Source: JADLGH01 sp964586675
Lineage (GTDB): Bacteria; Desulfobacterota_D; UBA1144; Nemesobacterales; UBA2774
Assembly: GCA_964586675.1 (NCBI GenBank)
Contig: CAZPHQ010000001.1
Span: 186,001-250,000 of the forward strand
Length of the DNA stretch: 64,000 nucleotides
Direction of reading: 5' to 3'
Shown here: piece by piece, positions 8,615-17,368 of the stretch
Numbering within the stretch: position 1 is the stretch's first letter
Layout of the letters: the number at the start of each line of letters is the position of its first letter
Notes under the pieces: generated by a model
The model's database searches: none
The model's input: only the letters and a program-made list of their open reading frames with translations
Told to the model about the DNA's origin: nothing
Made by a program: the position numbers and the translations under genes

Positions 8615-9102
8615 TGCCAGCATCGCGCGAATACAGATTCGTCACTATATGGAAGGCCGCTGCCCCGCTCGAGGCGGTGTGGAACGAGATTTATCACTCC
8701 GAGCGCTGGCCCGAATGGTGGAAGGGCGTAGAGGAGGTCGTCGAGCTAAAAAAAGGGGACGACCTCGGCGTCGGCAGCGTCAGGCGCTACACCTGGAAGA
8801 GCGCCCTCCCCTACAGGCTCTCTTTCGAGAGCGAGACTGTGAGGGTCGAGCCAATGTCGCTCCTCGAAGGCATCGCGAGGGGAGAGCTCGACGGACGCGG
8901 GGTATGGAAGCTGTCTTCGGACAGCCGGCATACGACTGTGAGGTACGACTGGCAGGTAAGAACATCCAGGGCATGGATGAATCTTCTGGCCCCGGTTGCG
9001 GAACCTTTATTCAAATGGAACCACGACGTAATAATGGGCTGGGGCGCGAAGGGGCTCGCGGGGCGTCTCGGGGCGGCAGTTACCGAAGAGCGCGAATATT
9101 AA
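8614..9102 (+). CDS. SRPBCC (START/polyketide-cyclase-like) family protein
   Basis: 162 residues with a Bet-v1/SRPBCC layout: an N-terminal strand (YRFVTIWKAAAPLEAVWNE), the WPEWWKGV motif typical of this family, alternating strands with R/E-rich faces, and a long C-terminal helix beginning near WNHDVIMGW. Such proteins bind hydrophobic ligands in a cavity. The start overlaps the hemH stop by one base (TGATG), so it is translationally coupled in the heme operon; a role with porphyrin or a lipid-like ligand is inference. Cytoplasmic. Confidence 0.78.
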   Translation: MPASREYRFVTIWKAAAPLEAVWNEIYHSERWPEWWKGVEEVVELKKGDDLGVGSVRRYTWKSALPYRLSFESETVRVEPMSLLEGIARGELDGRGVWKLSSDSRHTTVRYDWQVRTSRAWMNLLAPVAEPLFKWNHDVIMGWGAKGLAGRLGAAVTEEREY

Positions 9103-9124
9103 ACCACGGCATGGAAACATCTTC

Positions 9125-9559
9125 ATGAACTGCGTCCAGAAAGAATTTACGCTCCAGCCGAAGAGCCGGGGGTTTCACCTTGTGACGAGAGAGATTGCGG
9201 ACCATCTTCCGGAGCTCGCCGAATTCACCGTCGGCGTCGCGCACATATTCATATGCCATACCTCCGCTTCCCTCACGATCAATGAGAACGCCTCGCCGGA
9301 CGTGAGGGTAGACTTCGAATCGCATTTCAATAAATACGTCCCGGAAAACGCGCCTTACTACAGGCACACGCTCGAAGGCCCGGACGACATGCCGGCGCAC
9401 ATAAAGGCGTCGCTGCTCGGAAGCTCGGTTTCAATCCCGGTAAAGAATGGAAGATTCAACATGGGCACCTGGCAGGGGATATACCTCTGCGAGCACAGGG
9501 ACCACGGCGGCCCCCGTCAAATCATAGTAACGATTTTCGGAGAGAGTAAGAGCGGATAA
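9125..9559 (+). CDS. YjbQ/UPF0047 family protein
   Basis: 144 residues with the full UPF0047 signature: HTSASLTINENASPDVRVD, a YRHTLEGPDDMPAHIK segment and the ending GTWQGIYLCEHRDHGGPR. The conserved His/Asp/Glu residues form the active pocket. Some members have weak thiamine-phosphate synthase activity, but the physiological role is unsettled. Last gene of the hem cluster, 22 nt after the SRPBCC gene. Family certain, function not. Confidence 0.9.
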   Translation: MNCVQKEFTLQPKSRGFHLVTREIADHLPELAEFTVGVAHIFICHTSASLTINENASPDVRVDFESHFNKYVPENAPYYRHTLEGPDDMPAHIKASLLGSSVSIPVKNGRFNMGTWQGIYLCEHRDHGGPRQIIVTIFGESKSG

Positions 9560-9565
9560 CAGTGC

Positions 9566-9901
9566 TCATTTCCTCCCTATCAGATATCCCACTATAAACC
9601 CGAGCGTCAATAGCCCTGCCATCTTGGCGGCGCCGCCTATGGGAATGTAGCGCGTCCCCTCTTCGCTCACCTCTATGACCCCCATCGGTTTCGCGGCTAT
9701 TCCGCCGCCGCCCCCGGCCTCTTGCTTATCGGGCTCGCCGTCTTTTTTTCCGCCGAACCCGCCGCCGAAACCGCAGGCTATCTTGGCCACCGGGATAATC
9801 GTCTTTCCGTGCGCATCCACAGGGTCCCCGAAAACAGCCCTGACGTTAGTCCCCGATTGGAGCTTCTCAGTTATCGGCTCCAGTATTTCCTTGATATTCA
9901 T
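9566..9901 (-). CDS. GerW/YtfJ-family protein
   Basis: 111 residues starting MNIKEILEPITEKLQSGTNV, then VFGDPVDAHGKTIIPVAKI, a glycine-rich GFGGGFGGK stretch, AAKPMGVIEVSEEGTRYIPI and a C-terminal hydrophobic segment ending in RK. This is the pattern of sporulation protein YtfJ/GerW, also found in many non-sporulating bacteria. The start at 9901 is chosen because GGAGG lies 8 nt upstream; longer in-frame starts lack one. The terminal hydrophobic stretch (~18 residues) may anchor it in a membrane. Convergent with yjbQ and divergent from the hydrolase gene. Confidence 0.85.
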   Translation of the reverse strand: MNIKEILEPITEKLQSGTNVRAVFGDPVDAHGKTIIPVAKIACGFGGGFGGKKDGEPDKQEAGGGGGIAAKPMGVIEVSEEGTRYIPIGGAAKMAGLLTLGFIVGYLIGRK

Positions 9902-10100
9902 TTCGTTCACCTCCCGGAATGAATCTACTTTAAAGGATACTCTAAATTTCACCTGATTTACCTTCTTTTCCGGTTTTGCATCGACATGCCCGGAGCGAAG
10001 CCCCTGAGCGAAATAATTGTTATGGGAAATTCCGGAAAGTATATTATTTCCGTGACCGCTGCACTCCGAAACTACACTACTCTGATGGAGGAAAAGAAGC

Positions 10101-11321
10101 ATGGCTGAGCTGACTCGCGGCAAAACGGAAGTGAAGGGATTTTCGAGCAGGGAGATGGATTTTCAGCTCATGCGTCAGCTCGGCTCGACGTCCTACGGCG
10201 GCGCTTCGGTGGGCGAATGTTTTTCGACGGCGGCGCGCATCGGTGACGGCGACCCGGCCAGCTGGTCTGCCGAATTCGCGAGCCTAGGCGAGTGGCAGCA
10301 GAAGGACGCCCATAAACGCGCGTCCAGGGGACACACGGTAAGCGCCCGCGACCAATTCTTTAAGGCATGCAATTCGTTCAGGGCGGCCGAGTATTACACG
10401 AACCCCCTCGACCCCGTTCACAGGGAGCTCGGACTCAAATCGCGCTACTGTTTCGGGCAGGCGATGAACCACGTGTGGCATACCTTTGAGGAAGATATGG
10501 TGACGTATAAGAACGTCGACCTTCCCGTTTATATAATGTCTCCGGGCCCGGAGCCTATTAAAAGGAAGACCCTACTCATAGTAAGCGGATTCGACGGCAC
10601 GCTCGAAGAGGAATACATACTGCGGGGCTACCCCGCCCTCGAGCGCGGTTATAACGTCGTCCACTTCGCCGGGCCCGGGCAGATGGATATGTACCGCTTC
10701 TTCTCCAACTCACACTTCGAGCCCGACTTCGAAAACGTCACCAGGACCGTCATCGACTACATAAAAGACAGGCCGGAGATAGACCCCGGCAGGATAGCGC
10801 TCATGGGTATCAGCGTCGGCGGGTATTTCGCGACGCGCTCCGCGGCTCACGAGCCCAGGATAAAGGCCCTCATAGCCAATTCGCCGATCGTCGATCTCCA
10901 CGCCTATCTCACAGGCTTTACAGGGTTCGATCCGGCCGGGATACCCGACGATCAGAACTTCACGGTCGCCGACATTCCGAACATCCCGGACGATGTTCTT
11001 TCGAAAGAGAGGAAGGCCGGCGCCGCGAGTCTCATGATCCGCTACGGTCAGCCTTCGTTCAAGGATACCTTTATTTACCTGAGGGAATTCAAAGTCGGAG
11101 ACGCGGTAAAAAATATAAAATGCCCTTCGCTGGCCCTCGTGGGATCAGGCGAAGGCGGGGAGCCCGAGACGCAGTTTAAAGCGTTCGTCGAGGGCGTATC
11201 GGGCCCGGTTTCCAAATACGAGTTCACGGAGTTCGAAGGGGCCGACTCCCACTGCCAGGCGGGAAATCCCTCCTACGCCGCTGCAGTCGCGCTCGACTGG
11301 CTCGACGAGGTCTTCGGATGA
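10101..11321 (+). CDS. Alpha/beta hydrolase (dihydropseudooxynicotine-hydrolase / FrsA-like)
   Basis: 406 residues: a ~150-residue mostly helical N-terminal cap, then an alpha/beta-hydrolase core. The nucleophile elbow is GISVGGY with S238; GFDGTLEEE forms the oxyanion region, LVGSGEGGEPE precedes the acid residue, and ADSHCQAGN carries the histidine. Layout and length resemble 2,6-dihydropseudooxynicotine hydrolase and related C-C or ester hydrolases. No signal peptide. Good ribosome-binding site (GGAGG, 9-nt spacing). Substrate unknown; the downstream genes do not suggest one. Confidence 0.82.
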   Translation: MAELTRGKTEVKGFSSREMDFQLMRQLGSTSYGGASVGECFSTAARIGDGDPASWSAEFASLGEWQQKDAHKRASRGHTVSARDQFFKACNSFRAAEYYTNPLDPVHRELGLKSRYCFGQAMNHVWHTFEEDMVTYKNVDLPVYIMSPGPEPIKRKTLLIVSGFDGTLEEEYILRGYPALERGYNVVHFAGPGQMDMYRFFSNSHFEPDFENVTRTVIDYIKDRPEIDPGRIALMGISVGGYFATRSAAHEPRIKALIANSPIVDLHAYLTGFTGFDPAGIPDDQNFTVADIPNIPDDVLSKERKAGAASLMIRYGQPSFKDTFIYLREFKVGDAVKNIKCPSLALVGSGEGGEPETQFKAFVEGVSGPVSKYEFTEFEGADSHCQAGNPSYAAAVALDWLDEVFG

Positions 11322-11437
11322 GAACAGTTTCCAGGACACCATATGCCGCGGGAGAGACCGGCGGTTATAATATAGAAGCCGTCTGCCGCGACCCGGAATA
11401 AAAAACGCTGGTATCCTATACGAACAACGGAACGGAC

Positions 11438-12265
11438 ATGAGAAAATCTAACTGGATTCACATCGGAAATATCGGATTACTGACGCTACTTCTGGCTCTG
11501 CCATTTTTTCAGATTTCGAATGCCGAAGGAAGCGACACAGAAATAATAAAGCTCGGGAAATGGACCGAGCCCGGTCTCGAAACACTGATGACCGAATCGG
11601 TAACCGCGGGCGGCATCGGGGAGCGTATCGGGATCATATCGTCGGAATTCCTCGGGACGCCTTATGTCGCCGACACACTCACCGGCAACGCGAACACGCC
11701 CGAGGTTTTTACCGTGGACCTCGAAGGGATGGACTGCTTCACTTATGTCGACTACGTCGAAGCCCTGAGCATCTCCAGCTCGTTCCCGGCCTTCGAGGAG
11801 AACCTCAAGAAGATACGCTACAAGGACGGGGTCGTCGCATTTCAAAACCGGAATCACTTCTTCTCCGACTGGCCAATAAACAACTCCGGCAAGGTAAAAG
11901 ACGTAACCCGCACAATCGGCGGCGATAAGACGAGATCGGCTTCGAAGTCGCTTAACCTTAAAAAAGACAGCTCGGTTTATCTCCCCGGCATACCGGTCGT
12001 AAACCGGACTATCAATTACATACCCTCGTCCGCGATAGACGGCGAGTTAATCTCCAATCTCCAAACGGGCGATTACGTCGGCATCTTCACGGATATAGAC
12101 GGCCTCGACGTCTCCCACACCGGCATAATCGTCAAAAAGGGCGACGAAGCATACCTCCGGCACGCCTCTTCCCGAGAAAAGAACATGAAGGTCGTCGACG
12201 AGAGCCTCAACGAATATATGGCAAAAAAACCGGGACTCGTCGTATACAGGCCCGTCGGACAGTGA
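11438..12265 (+). CDS. DUF1460 (N-acetylmuramoyl-L-alanine amidase-like) exported protein
   Basis: 275 residues with a Sec signal peptide (hydrophobic residues ~12-25, cleavage probably after ISNA). The mature part has the DUF1460 NlpC/P60-like pattern: LGTPYVADTL, then LEGMDCFTYVDYVEAL with the catalytic cysteine, later FSDWP, VSHTGIIVKKGDEAYLRHASS with the histidine. The family includes peptidoglycan-acting amidases in the periplasm. It overlaps the following TPR gene by four bases, so the two are probably co-translated. Confidence 0.85.
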   Translation: MRKSNWIHIGNIGLLTLLLALPFFQISNAEGSDTEIIKLGKWTEPGLETLMTESVTAGGIGERIGIISSEFLGTPYVADTLTGNANTPEVFTVDLEGMDCFTYVDYVEALSISSSFPAFEENLKKIRYKDGVVAFQNRNHFFSDWPINNSGKVKDVTRTIGGDKTRSASKSLNLKKDSSVYLPGIPVVNRTINYIPSSAIDGELISNLQTGDYVGIFTDIDGLDVSHTGIIVKKGDEAYLRHASSREKNMKVVDESLNEYMAKKPGLVVYRPVGQ

Positions 12266-12936
12266 GCGAATTGACCCCCGAAAATCTGGTTCTCGAAGCC
12301 GTCGATCACTACTACAGGGGCGAATTCGAGCTCGCGGTCGAAGCCTTGGGCAAGGCTATCGAGCTCAGGCCCGATTTCGCCGAGGCGTGGTATAACAAGG
12401 GAATCACGTATTCCGTGATGGGGCTTCCCGACGAAGAGCTCGCCGCCTACGAGAACGCTGTCGCGATAAACCCGAAATACGCCGAGGCGTGGAACAACAA
12501 GGCCTCTGTGCTCGGAAAGCTCGGAAGGCTCGAAGAGTCGCTCGCGGCTGCCGATAAGGCGATCGCCCTAAAGCCCGACTTCGCCGTCGCGTGGTGCAAT
12601 AAGGGAGCGGCGCTCAGCGGTCTCGATAAGGACCTCGACGCCGTCACGGCATACGACAGGGCGATTTCGCTTCAGGGAAATTATGTCGAGGCCTGGTATA
12701 ACAAGGCCGTCTCGCTCCACAACCTTGGAAAGCCGAACGGCGCGCTCAAGGCTTATAACAAAACTCTAGAGCTGAAGCCGGACTACGCGGAAGCCCTTTA
12801 CAACAGGGCGGGGCTGCTCGCCGTTTCGGGGGAAGCGGAAAAAGCGGCCGCCGACCTCGCGCGCGCCGCAGAGCTCGAACCCGCATTCAGGGAAAAGGCC
12901 CTTTCCGACCCGGACCTTAGCCCGCTCCTCGGGTGA
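12262..12936 (+). CDS. Tetratricopeptide-repeat protein
   Basis: 224 residues made of about six consecutive 34-residue TPRs, each with the W/L-G-A-Y-P spacing (for example AEAWYNKGITYSVMG and VEAWYNKAVSLHNLG). No signal peptide, so probably a cytoplasmic scaffold. The start is GTG overlapping the TGA of the DUF1460 gene (GTGA). It could bridge partners of that cell-wall-type hydrolase only if one is membrane-spanning; no partner is visible. Confidence 0.88.
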   Translation: MSELTPENLVLEAVDHYYRGEFELAVEALGKAIELRPDFAEAWYNKGITYSVMGLPDEELAAYENAVAINPKYAEAWNNKASVLGKLGRLEESLAAADKAIALKPDFAVAWCNKGAALSGLDKDLDAVTAYDRAISLQGNYVEAWYNKAVSLHNLGKPNGALKAYNKTLELKPDYAEALYNRAGLLAVSGEAEKAAADLARAAELEPAFREKALSDPDLSPLLG

Positions 12937-13006
12937 CGGCGTGCAAAATTTCCAAATAAATGATAATCTTATATTTGCCCGCTGGTTATAACAAAGGAGA
13001 ACCAAA

Positions 13007-13435
13007 ATGCCCGAGAACGTAAAGGATTTGACCGACCTGTCTAAGGAAAGCCTCAAGGCAAGGGCCAACCTCGACAGGATCCTGGATTTCGTCGACCTGA
13101 TAAACAAGAAAGCTGAAGAGATAGAAGGCGACGTCGTCGGCCCCGGAGACGGCATAAAAGAGCTCTCGGACAAGATGGGGGAATATATCGACCTGATCAA
13201 AAAGCGCGTCGAGGCGCAGCTCGATAAAATTCCCGTCGACCCCGAAGAAACGAAGGAAGCCGCCGAAAAGCTCCTTCTCTTTCACGGCAGCCTTCCGCAG
13301 GTCATAGCGTGGGCGGATACCCAGAAGAGCGGACACAAGCAGAACTCTTACTGGTGGAGATACTGGGTGAGCGTGCTCGAAAACGCCTTGCAGCTCGAAA
13401 TCGCGAAGGGCTCACCGGACGTCAAGCCCGTGTAA
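13007..13435 (+). CDS. Small hypothetical protein (142 aa)
   Basis: Not recognised. 142 residues, acidic N-terminal half with long amphipathic helices (IDLIKKRVEAQLDKI) and a tryptophan/tyrosine-rich patch SYWWRYW near 115 followed by a helix. No signal peptide, no cysteine. A strong ribosome-binding site (AAAGGAG, 7-nt spacing) supports translation. It follows the TPR gene by 70 nt and may share its transcript. Function unknown. Confidence 0.75.
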   Translation: MPENVKDLTDLSKESLKARANLDRILDFVDLINKKAEEIEGDVVGPGDGIKELSDKMGEYIDLIKKRVEAQLDKIPVDPEETKEAAEKLLLFHGSLPQVIAWADTQKSGHKQNSYWWRYWVSVLENALQLEIAKGSPDVKPV

Positions 13436-13447
13436 TTCCTGTCCCCG

Positions 13448-14338
13448 TCAGACTTTCCTGAATTCCGGGATTATTTCTTCCGCGGCGGTTTCCATTATGC
13501 TGAAATACTCGTTGATGTCATCCGCGTCCGGGTCGAACAGAATATGCGAAACCCCGTCCGCGATATACTCCGCCACATAATCTCGTATAAGTGTAGCGGA
13601 GCCTGAAAGCGTAAAGGCGGGCCCGCCCTCACTGGGTGCCTGAAACCTTAGCCTGTTCCTGAGAGAAAACGTGAAGCCGCCCAGCCCGCGCCCTGCCTCG
13701 GCCGCGATTTTTTTTACCTCGCCGATCCCCGCTCTAATGTCCCCCGGGCTCACCGCCGTCGGCTGCCAGCCGTCGCCGAGAATCGCCGCCCTCCTTATAG
13801 CGTGGCTGCTCGAACCCGCTACCCATATCGGCGGCCCCGGCGTCTGAACAGGCTTCGGATAGAATCCGATATTGGAGAATTTCACGAACTCCCCGCGAAA
13901 TTCCGGCCTCTCGGATTTCCAGAGCTCCCTTATCGCCATTGTATATTCGTCGGTCATCCTGCCGCGGGAGTTGAACGGGACGCCAAGGGCTTCGAATTCC
14001 TCCTTCATCCATCCCGGACCGACCCCGAACACCAGCCTCCCACGCGATAGGACGTCGAGAGTCGCCGCCATCTTGGCCGTTACAAGCGGGTTTCTGTAGG
14101 GAAGTATTATGACGCTCGTGCCGACTATCACCCGTTCGGTTTCGGCGGCTATCGAAGAGAGAAGCATGAACGGATCGTGGAACTCGTCGCTGAACATCCC
14201 AGCGCGCTTTTCCGGTATGAGGACGTGGTCGCTTGCCCACACCGAGTCGAACCCGAGGGCTTCGGCCCTTTTGGCGATGGCGACGTTGGTTCTTGCGTCG
14301 GCGTCGAGACGTATAGGAAGACAGATACCGAATTTCAT
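13448..14338 (-). CDS. LLM-class (F420-type) oxidoreductase, second copy
   Basis: 296 residues starting at the ATG that overlaps the preceding TGA (TGATG); a TTG one codon earlier is possible. Family features: KFGICLPI start, RAEALGFDSVWASDHVL, the conserved cis-peptide region SVIILPYRNPLVTAK, LSRGRLVFGVGPGWMKEEFEALGV, and GPPIWVAGSSSHAIRRAA. This pattern matches the probable F420-dependent subfamily. Third gene of a tightly packed operon with a D-amino-acid oxidase and a HugZ-like protein. About 50 residues shorter than the other LLM protein in the window and not a close duplicate. Confidence 0.87.
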   Translation of the reverse strand: MKFGICLPIRLDADARTNVAIAKRAEALGFDSVWASDHVLIPEKRAGMFSDEFHDPFMLLSSIAAETERVIVGTSVIILPYRNPLVTAKMAATLDVLSRGRLVFGVGPGWMKEEFEALGVPFNSRGRMTDEYTMAIRELWKSERPEFRGEFVKFSNIGFYPKPVQTPGPPIWVAGSSSHAIRRAAILGDGWQPTAVSPGDIRAGIGEVKKIAAEAGRGLGGFTFSLRNRLRFQAPSEGGPAFTLSGSATLIRDYVAEYIADGVSHILFDPDADDINEYFSIMETAAEEIIPEFRKV

Positions 14339-15291
14339 CAAAGCCCCCGCGCCAGATCGAGCACTTCCTCGGCGCAGCCCCAGGAAAGCGTGAACCCACC
14401 GCCCCCGTGCCCGTAGTTATGTATTACAGCGTGCCCGTCCGGCGTGGCGCCCGTTTCGAGCCTGACTTCCGTCCTTCCCGGACGGAGACCGACGCTGTGC
14501 CCGAGCACTTCGGCGTCCTTTATATGCGGCTCAAGTATCGAGCATTTTCTCAGAATTTCATCGGCGGTTTCAGGGTCTATGTCGAGGCTCCAGTTATTTT
14601 CCTGCGCCGTGCCGCCGAGTATGCAGTCCCCATTGCGAGGCACTATGTACGACAGCGAAAGCGGCCCTGTCTCGTCGCTGAGGCACCTTGTCAGCCCGGG
14701 ATTCGTAATCCTCACGAGCTGCCCGCGAATCGGATACAGGTTCTCGTCTTCGCACAGCTTCCGCGAGCCGAGCCCGGTGCAGTTGACGAGAATCTCGTCG
14801 CCGCTCGTGATCCCTTCAAGACTGTCGAGCTCCCTACCGAGCTTCTTTATCTCCCCACCGGATTTTTTAAACCTCTCGACGAGATAATTTATGTATACGG
14901 GCGTCTCTATGCGGGGAACCTGAACGACGAACCCGTCGACGTAACCTTCGGGCAGCTCGCCGGGGCTGGCGCGCCTGAAAGACTTCACGACAGTTCTCCA
15001 GAAAGGCTCGGCCGCCGGCGCATCGAATATCTTGAGGAGCTCGAAAGTAGTTATGCCGCTTTCGGGAATCCGGCTGAGAGCCGTATAGGTCTCGTAGGAG
15101 ACTTCGGCCCATTTGAGCACCCTCACCTCGGGAAATACCCTGTATGGATACCAGTAGGCGGGCGCGACGTTAGACGTCGTATCCGGTGGGAGGGAAGCCG
15201 CAATTATCCTGACCTCAAACCCTTCTTCCAGCAGTCTTATTCCAGACGTAAGCCCTATAACCCCCGCGCCGATAACGAGCGCCTTACTCAT
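14338..15291 (-). CDS. D-amino-acid oxidase-type FAD oxidoreductase
   Basis: 317 residues. The N-terminus is a dinucleotide-binding fold, KALVIGAGVIGLTSGIRLLEEG. The DAAO pattern continues with TSNVAPAYWYPYRV (FAD-contacting), ILVNCTGLGSRKL, SYIVPRNGDCILGGT, VGLRPGRTEVRLE (substrate carboxylate Arg) and HNYGHGGGGFTLSWG near the end. Enzymes of this family deaminate D-amino acids to 2-oxo acids with O2, producing H2O2. The start overlaps the end of the upstream HugZ-like gene by 8 nt, and its stop overlaps the next gene. Cytoplasmic. Confidence 0.9.
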   Translation of the reverse strand: MSKALVIGAGVIGLTSGIRLLEEGFEVRIIAASLPPDTTSNVAPAYWYPYRVFPEVRVLKWAEVSYETYTALSRIPESGITTFELLKIFDAPAAEPFWRTVVKSFRRASPGELPEGYVDGFVVQVPRIETPVYINYLVERFKKSGGEIKKLGRELDSLEGITSGDEILVNCTGLGSRKLCEDENLYPIRGQLVRITNPGLTRCLSDETGPLSLSYIVPRNGDCILGGTAQENNWSLDIDPETADEILRKCSILEPHIKDAEVLGHSVGLRPGRTEVRLETGATPDGHAVIHNYGHGGGGFTLSWGCAEEVLDLARGL

Positions 15292-16093
15292 GCGATCCTC
15301 CTTCCTGTCCGCGCGCAGCCTTCACCATCTCCACCAGCACCTTCCTCGCCTCTTCCGGAGTCCGCGCCTCTTTCAGGAATCCGATACGTCTGCTCGTCAC
15401 TTCTTCGCCCGATTTGATTCGGACGTGAAACCCGAGCCTGTCGACGGACGTCATAAGGGCCTCGTCCGCACGCAGGCCGGCGTACTTCGACGCGAGCAAT
15501 ATCAGCGCGTCGGCGTGGTCATCGTTCATGTGCTTTATGATACCCCGGGCGGAATCCGAAAGCGGGTCCGGCTCGGCGGCGTAGTAATCGCCGACGGTCA
15601 CCCAACCCATCGCCCCGAATCCGCCGACGAAATAAAGGTCTTCTATTTCAAGCCTGTAAAAGGAGAAGTCGTCGAAATCGACCCAGTACGATGCATTACT
15701 GTATCGGGCGAGATACTGCTCCCTCACGGCCTCGCGCTCGGCATCCGGAACCCTGCTCACGCTCCCTATTAGCGTTACGCGCGACGCGTTAAGAGGCTCG
15801 CCGCCGGCGTCGGCCTGCGACACGAAAAGGCTCGCTTTGGGGTCGTTCGCTATGTTGTGCGTGTGAACGGCCATCGTGCTTATGAGAAACGTCGGCCTCC
15901 CCTTTTCGTCGAGCCCGTAGGGCATGAGCGAGCCGAAGGGAACGCCCGGATGCTTCTTCGAAACGGTGGATAATGTGCCGGTGAGGTTTCTGTAAACGAG
16001 CGTCCTCACACGCTCGGCGTACGAAGGCTCCGGAACGGGCGGCCTTCCGTCGGAGGGCGCCCCGTCGCCGTGCTGCCTTGAAGGTTTTGTCAT
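15284..16093 (-). CDS. HugZ-like protein: PNPOx-type FMN-binding split barrel + DUF2470
   Basis: 269 residues in two parts. Residues ~25-165 form a pyridoxamine-phosphate-oxidase-like split barrel (TLSTVSKKHPGVPFGSLMPY, PTFLISTMAVHTHNI). Residues ~185-265 are a DUF2470 domain with IKHMNDDHADALILLASKYAG. This two-part layout occurs in the heme-utilisation protein HugZ/HutZ and in plant proteins near heme metabolism. First gene of the operon with the D-amino-acid oxidase and the LLM enzyme. Heme binding is inferred from the family, not visible. Confidence 0.83.
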   Translation of the reverse strand: MTKPSRQHGDGAPSDGRPPVPEPSYAERVRTLVYRNLTGTLSTVSKKHPGVPFGSLMPYGLDEKGRPTFLISTMAVHTHNIANDPKASLFVSQADAGGEPLNASRVTLIGSVSRVPDAEREAVREQYLARYSNASYWVDFDDFSFYRLEIEDLYFVGGFGAMGWVTVGDYYAAEPDPLSDSARGIIKHMNDDHADALILLASKYAGLRADEALMTSVDRLGFHVRIKSGEEVTSRRIGFLKEARTPEEARKVLVEMVKAARGQEGGSHE

Positions 16094-16273
16094 GCCGACA
16101 CCGTCCAGGCCCTGTTATTCGAATTCGATTCCATGCGCTCTTTCAATCTCCCTGGAAAGTTAAAGCGACAACAATATTTAACACATCCGACCTGATTAAA
16201 TGTACACCGTTCAGCAAAATACTCTAACTGTACCCGTTCTTGGTATTGCCCCCCGGCTATGTATATTATCCCC

Positions 16274-17329
16274 ATGGTTAAATTTATAGACGAGGCGAAG
16301 ATTTACGTGAGGTCCGGCGGGGGCGGCAGGGGGTGCGTCAGCTTCAGGAGGGAGAAGTACGTCCCCCGCGGCGGCCCGAACGGGGGCGACGGCGGCGACG
16401 GAGGGGACGTCTTTATAATCGCGGACGAGAACATGGCATCCCTCCTCGACCACCGCTACAGGCAGCACTATAGAGCGAAGAGGGGCGAGCACGGAAAGGG
16501 CAAGGACATGCACGGGAAGAACGGCGAGAACCTCTACGTCCCCGTCCCGCCCGGAACGATAATCAGGGACTTCGAGACGGGCGGCGTGATCGGCGACCTC
16601 ACGGAGAACGGCGAGACGCTCCTCGTCGCCAGGGGCGGCCGCGGCGGAAAGGGCAACGCCCGGTTCGCCACATCGACGAACCAGGCCCCGAAGCACGCCG
16701 AGCCCGGCGGCGAGCCCGAGGAGAAGACTCTGCTTTTAGAGCTGAAGCTCCTGGCAGACGTCGGCATAATCGGATTCCCGAACGCCGGGAAATCGACGCT
16801 AATATCGAGAATTTCCGCCGCGCGCCCGAAGGTAGCGGATTATCCGTTCACGACACTCGTGCCGAATCTCGGCGTCGTCAGCTACGTCGATGGAAAAACG
16901 TTCGTCGTCGCCGACATCCCTGGCATAATCGAAGGCGCGCACGAGGGTGCGGGCCTCGGGCTCCAGTTCCTCCGGCACGTCGAGAGGACGAAGCTCCTTA
17001 TTCACGTGCTCGACCTCTCGCCCGTAACGGGACGCGACCCGATAGACGACTTCGAGACCTTAAACCGTGAGCTCGAATCCTACAGCACCGATCTTTTTGA
17101 GAAGCCGCAGATAGTCGCGCCGAATAAAATAGACATCACCGAATCGAGAAAGAAGCTCGAAGAGGTAAGGGAATATTTCGAAAGGAGGGGAATACCGATA
17201 TTTCCAATATCCGGCGCGACGGGCGAAGGCTTGAAGGAGCTTATCCGCGAGACCGGGAAGAGTATCGAAGAGCTAAAACAATCGCAGGAGCCTGCAATCG
17301 GGATTGAAGAGTGGCAGGAGCTTGAATGA
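16274..17329 (+). CDS. obgE: GTPase Obg/CgtA
   Basis: 351 residues from the ATG at 16274, giving the normal VKFIDEAKIYVRSGGGG start; an in-frame ATG five codons earlier is less likely. Obg glycine-rich fold residues 1-157 (RREKYVPRGGPNGGDGG), then the G domain: G1 GFPNAGKST (167-175), DIPGIIEGA (G3), NKID (G4). Essential GTPase associated with the 50S ribosomal subunit, linked to ribosome maturation and stress. No extended C-terminal domain. The stop codon overlaps the T-tract of the terminator serving the opposite strand. Confidence 0.97.
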   Translation: MVKFIDEAKIYVRSGGGGRGCVSFRREKYVPRGGPNGGDGGDGGDVFIIADENMASLLDHRYRQHYRAKRGEHGKGKDMHGKNGENLYVPVPPGTIIRDFETGGVIGDLTENGETLLVARGGRGGKGNARFATSTNQAPKHAEPGGEPEEKTLLLELKLLADVGIIGFPNAGKSTLISRISAARPKVADYPFTTLVPNLGVVSYVDGKTFVVADIPGIIEGAHEGAGLGLQFLRHVERTKLLIHVLDLSPVTGRDPIDDFETLNRELESYSTDLFEKPQIVAPNKIDITESRKKLEEVREYFERRGIPIFPISGATGEGLKELIRETGKSIEELKQSQEPAIGIEEWQELE

Positions 17330-17354
17330 AAAACGACCGGAATATCCGGCCGTT
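17329..17354 (-). terminator. Intrinsic terminator of the SCO1-multicopper oxidase operon
   Basis: Ten-bp arms 17332-17341 and 17345-17354 with a 3-nt loop. Read on the minus strand the arms pair fully with one G-U and are followed by five T (17333-17329). It overlaps the obgE stop codon and may also slow transcripts from that side. Confidence 0.75.
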
Positions 17355-17368
17355 TCCCGATAATATTT

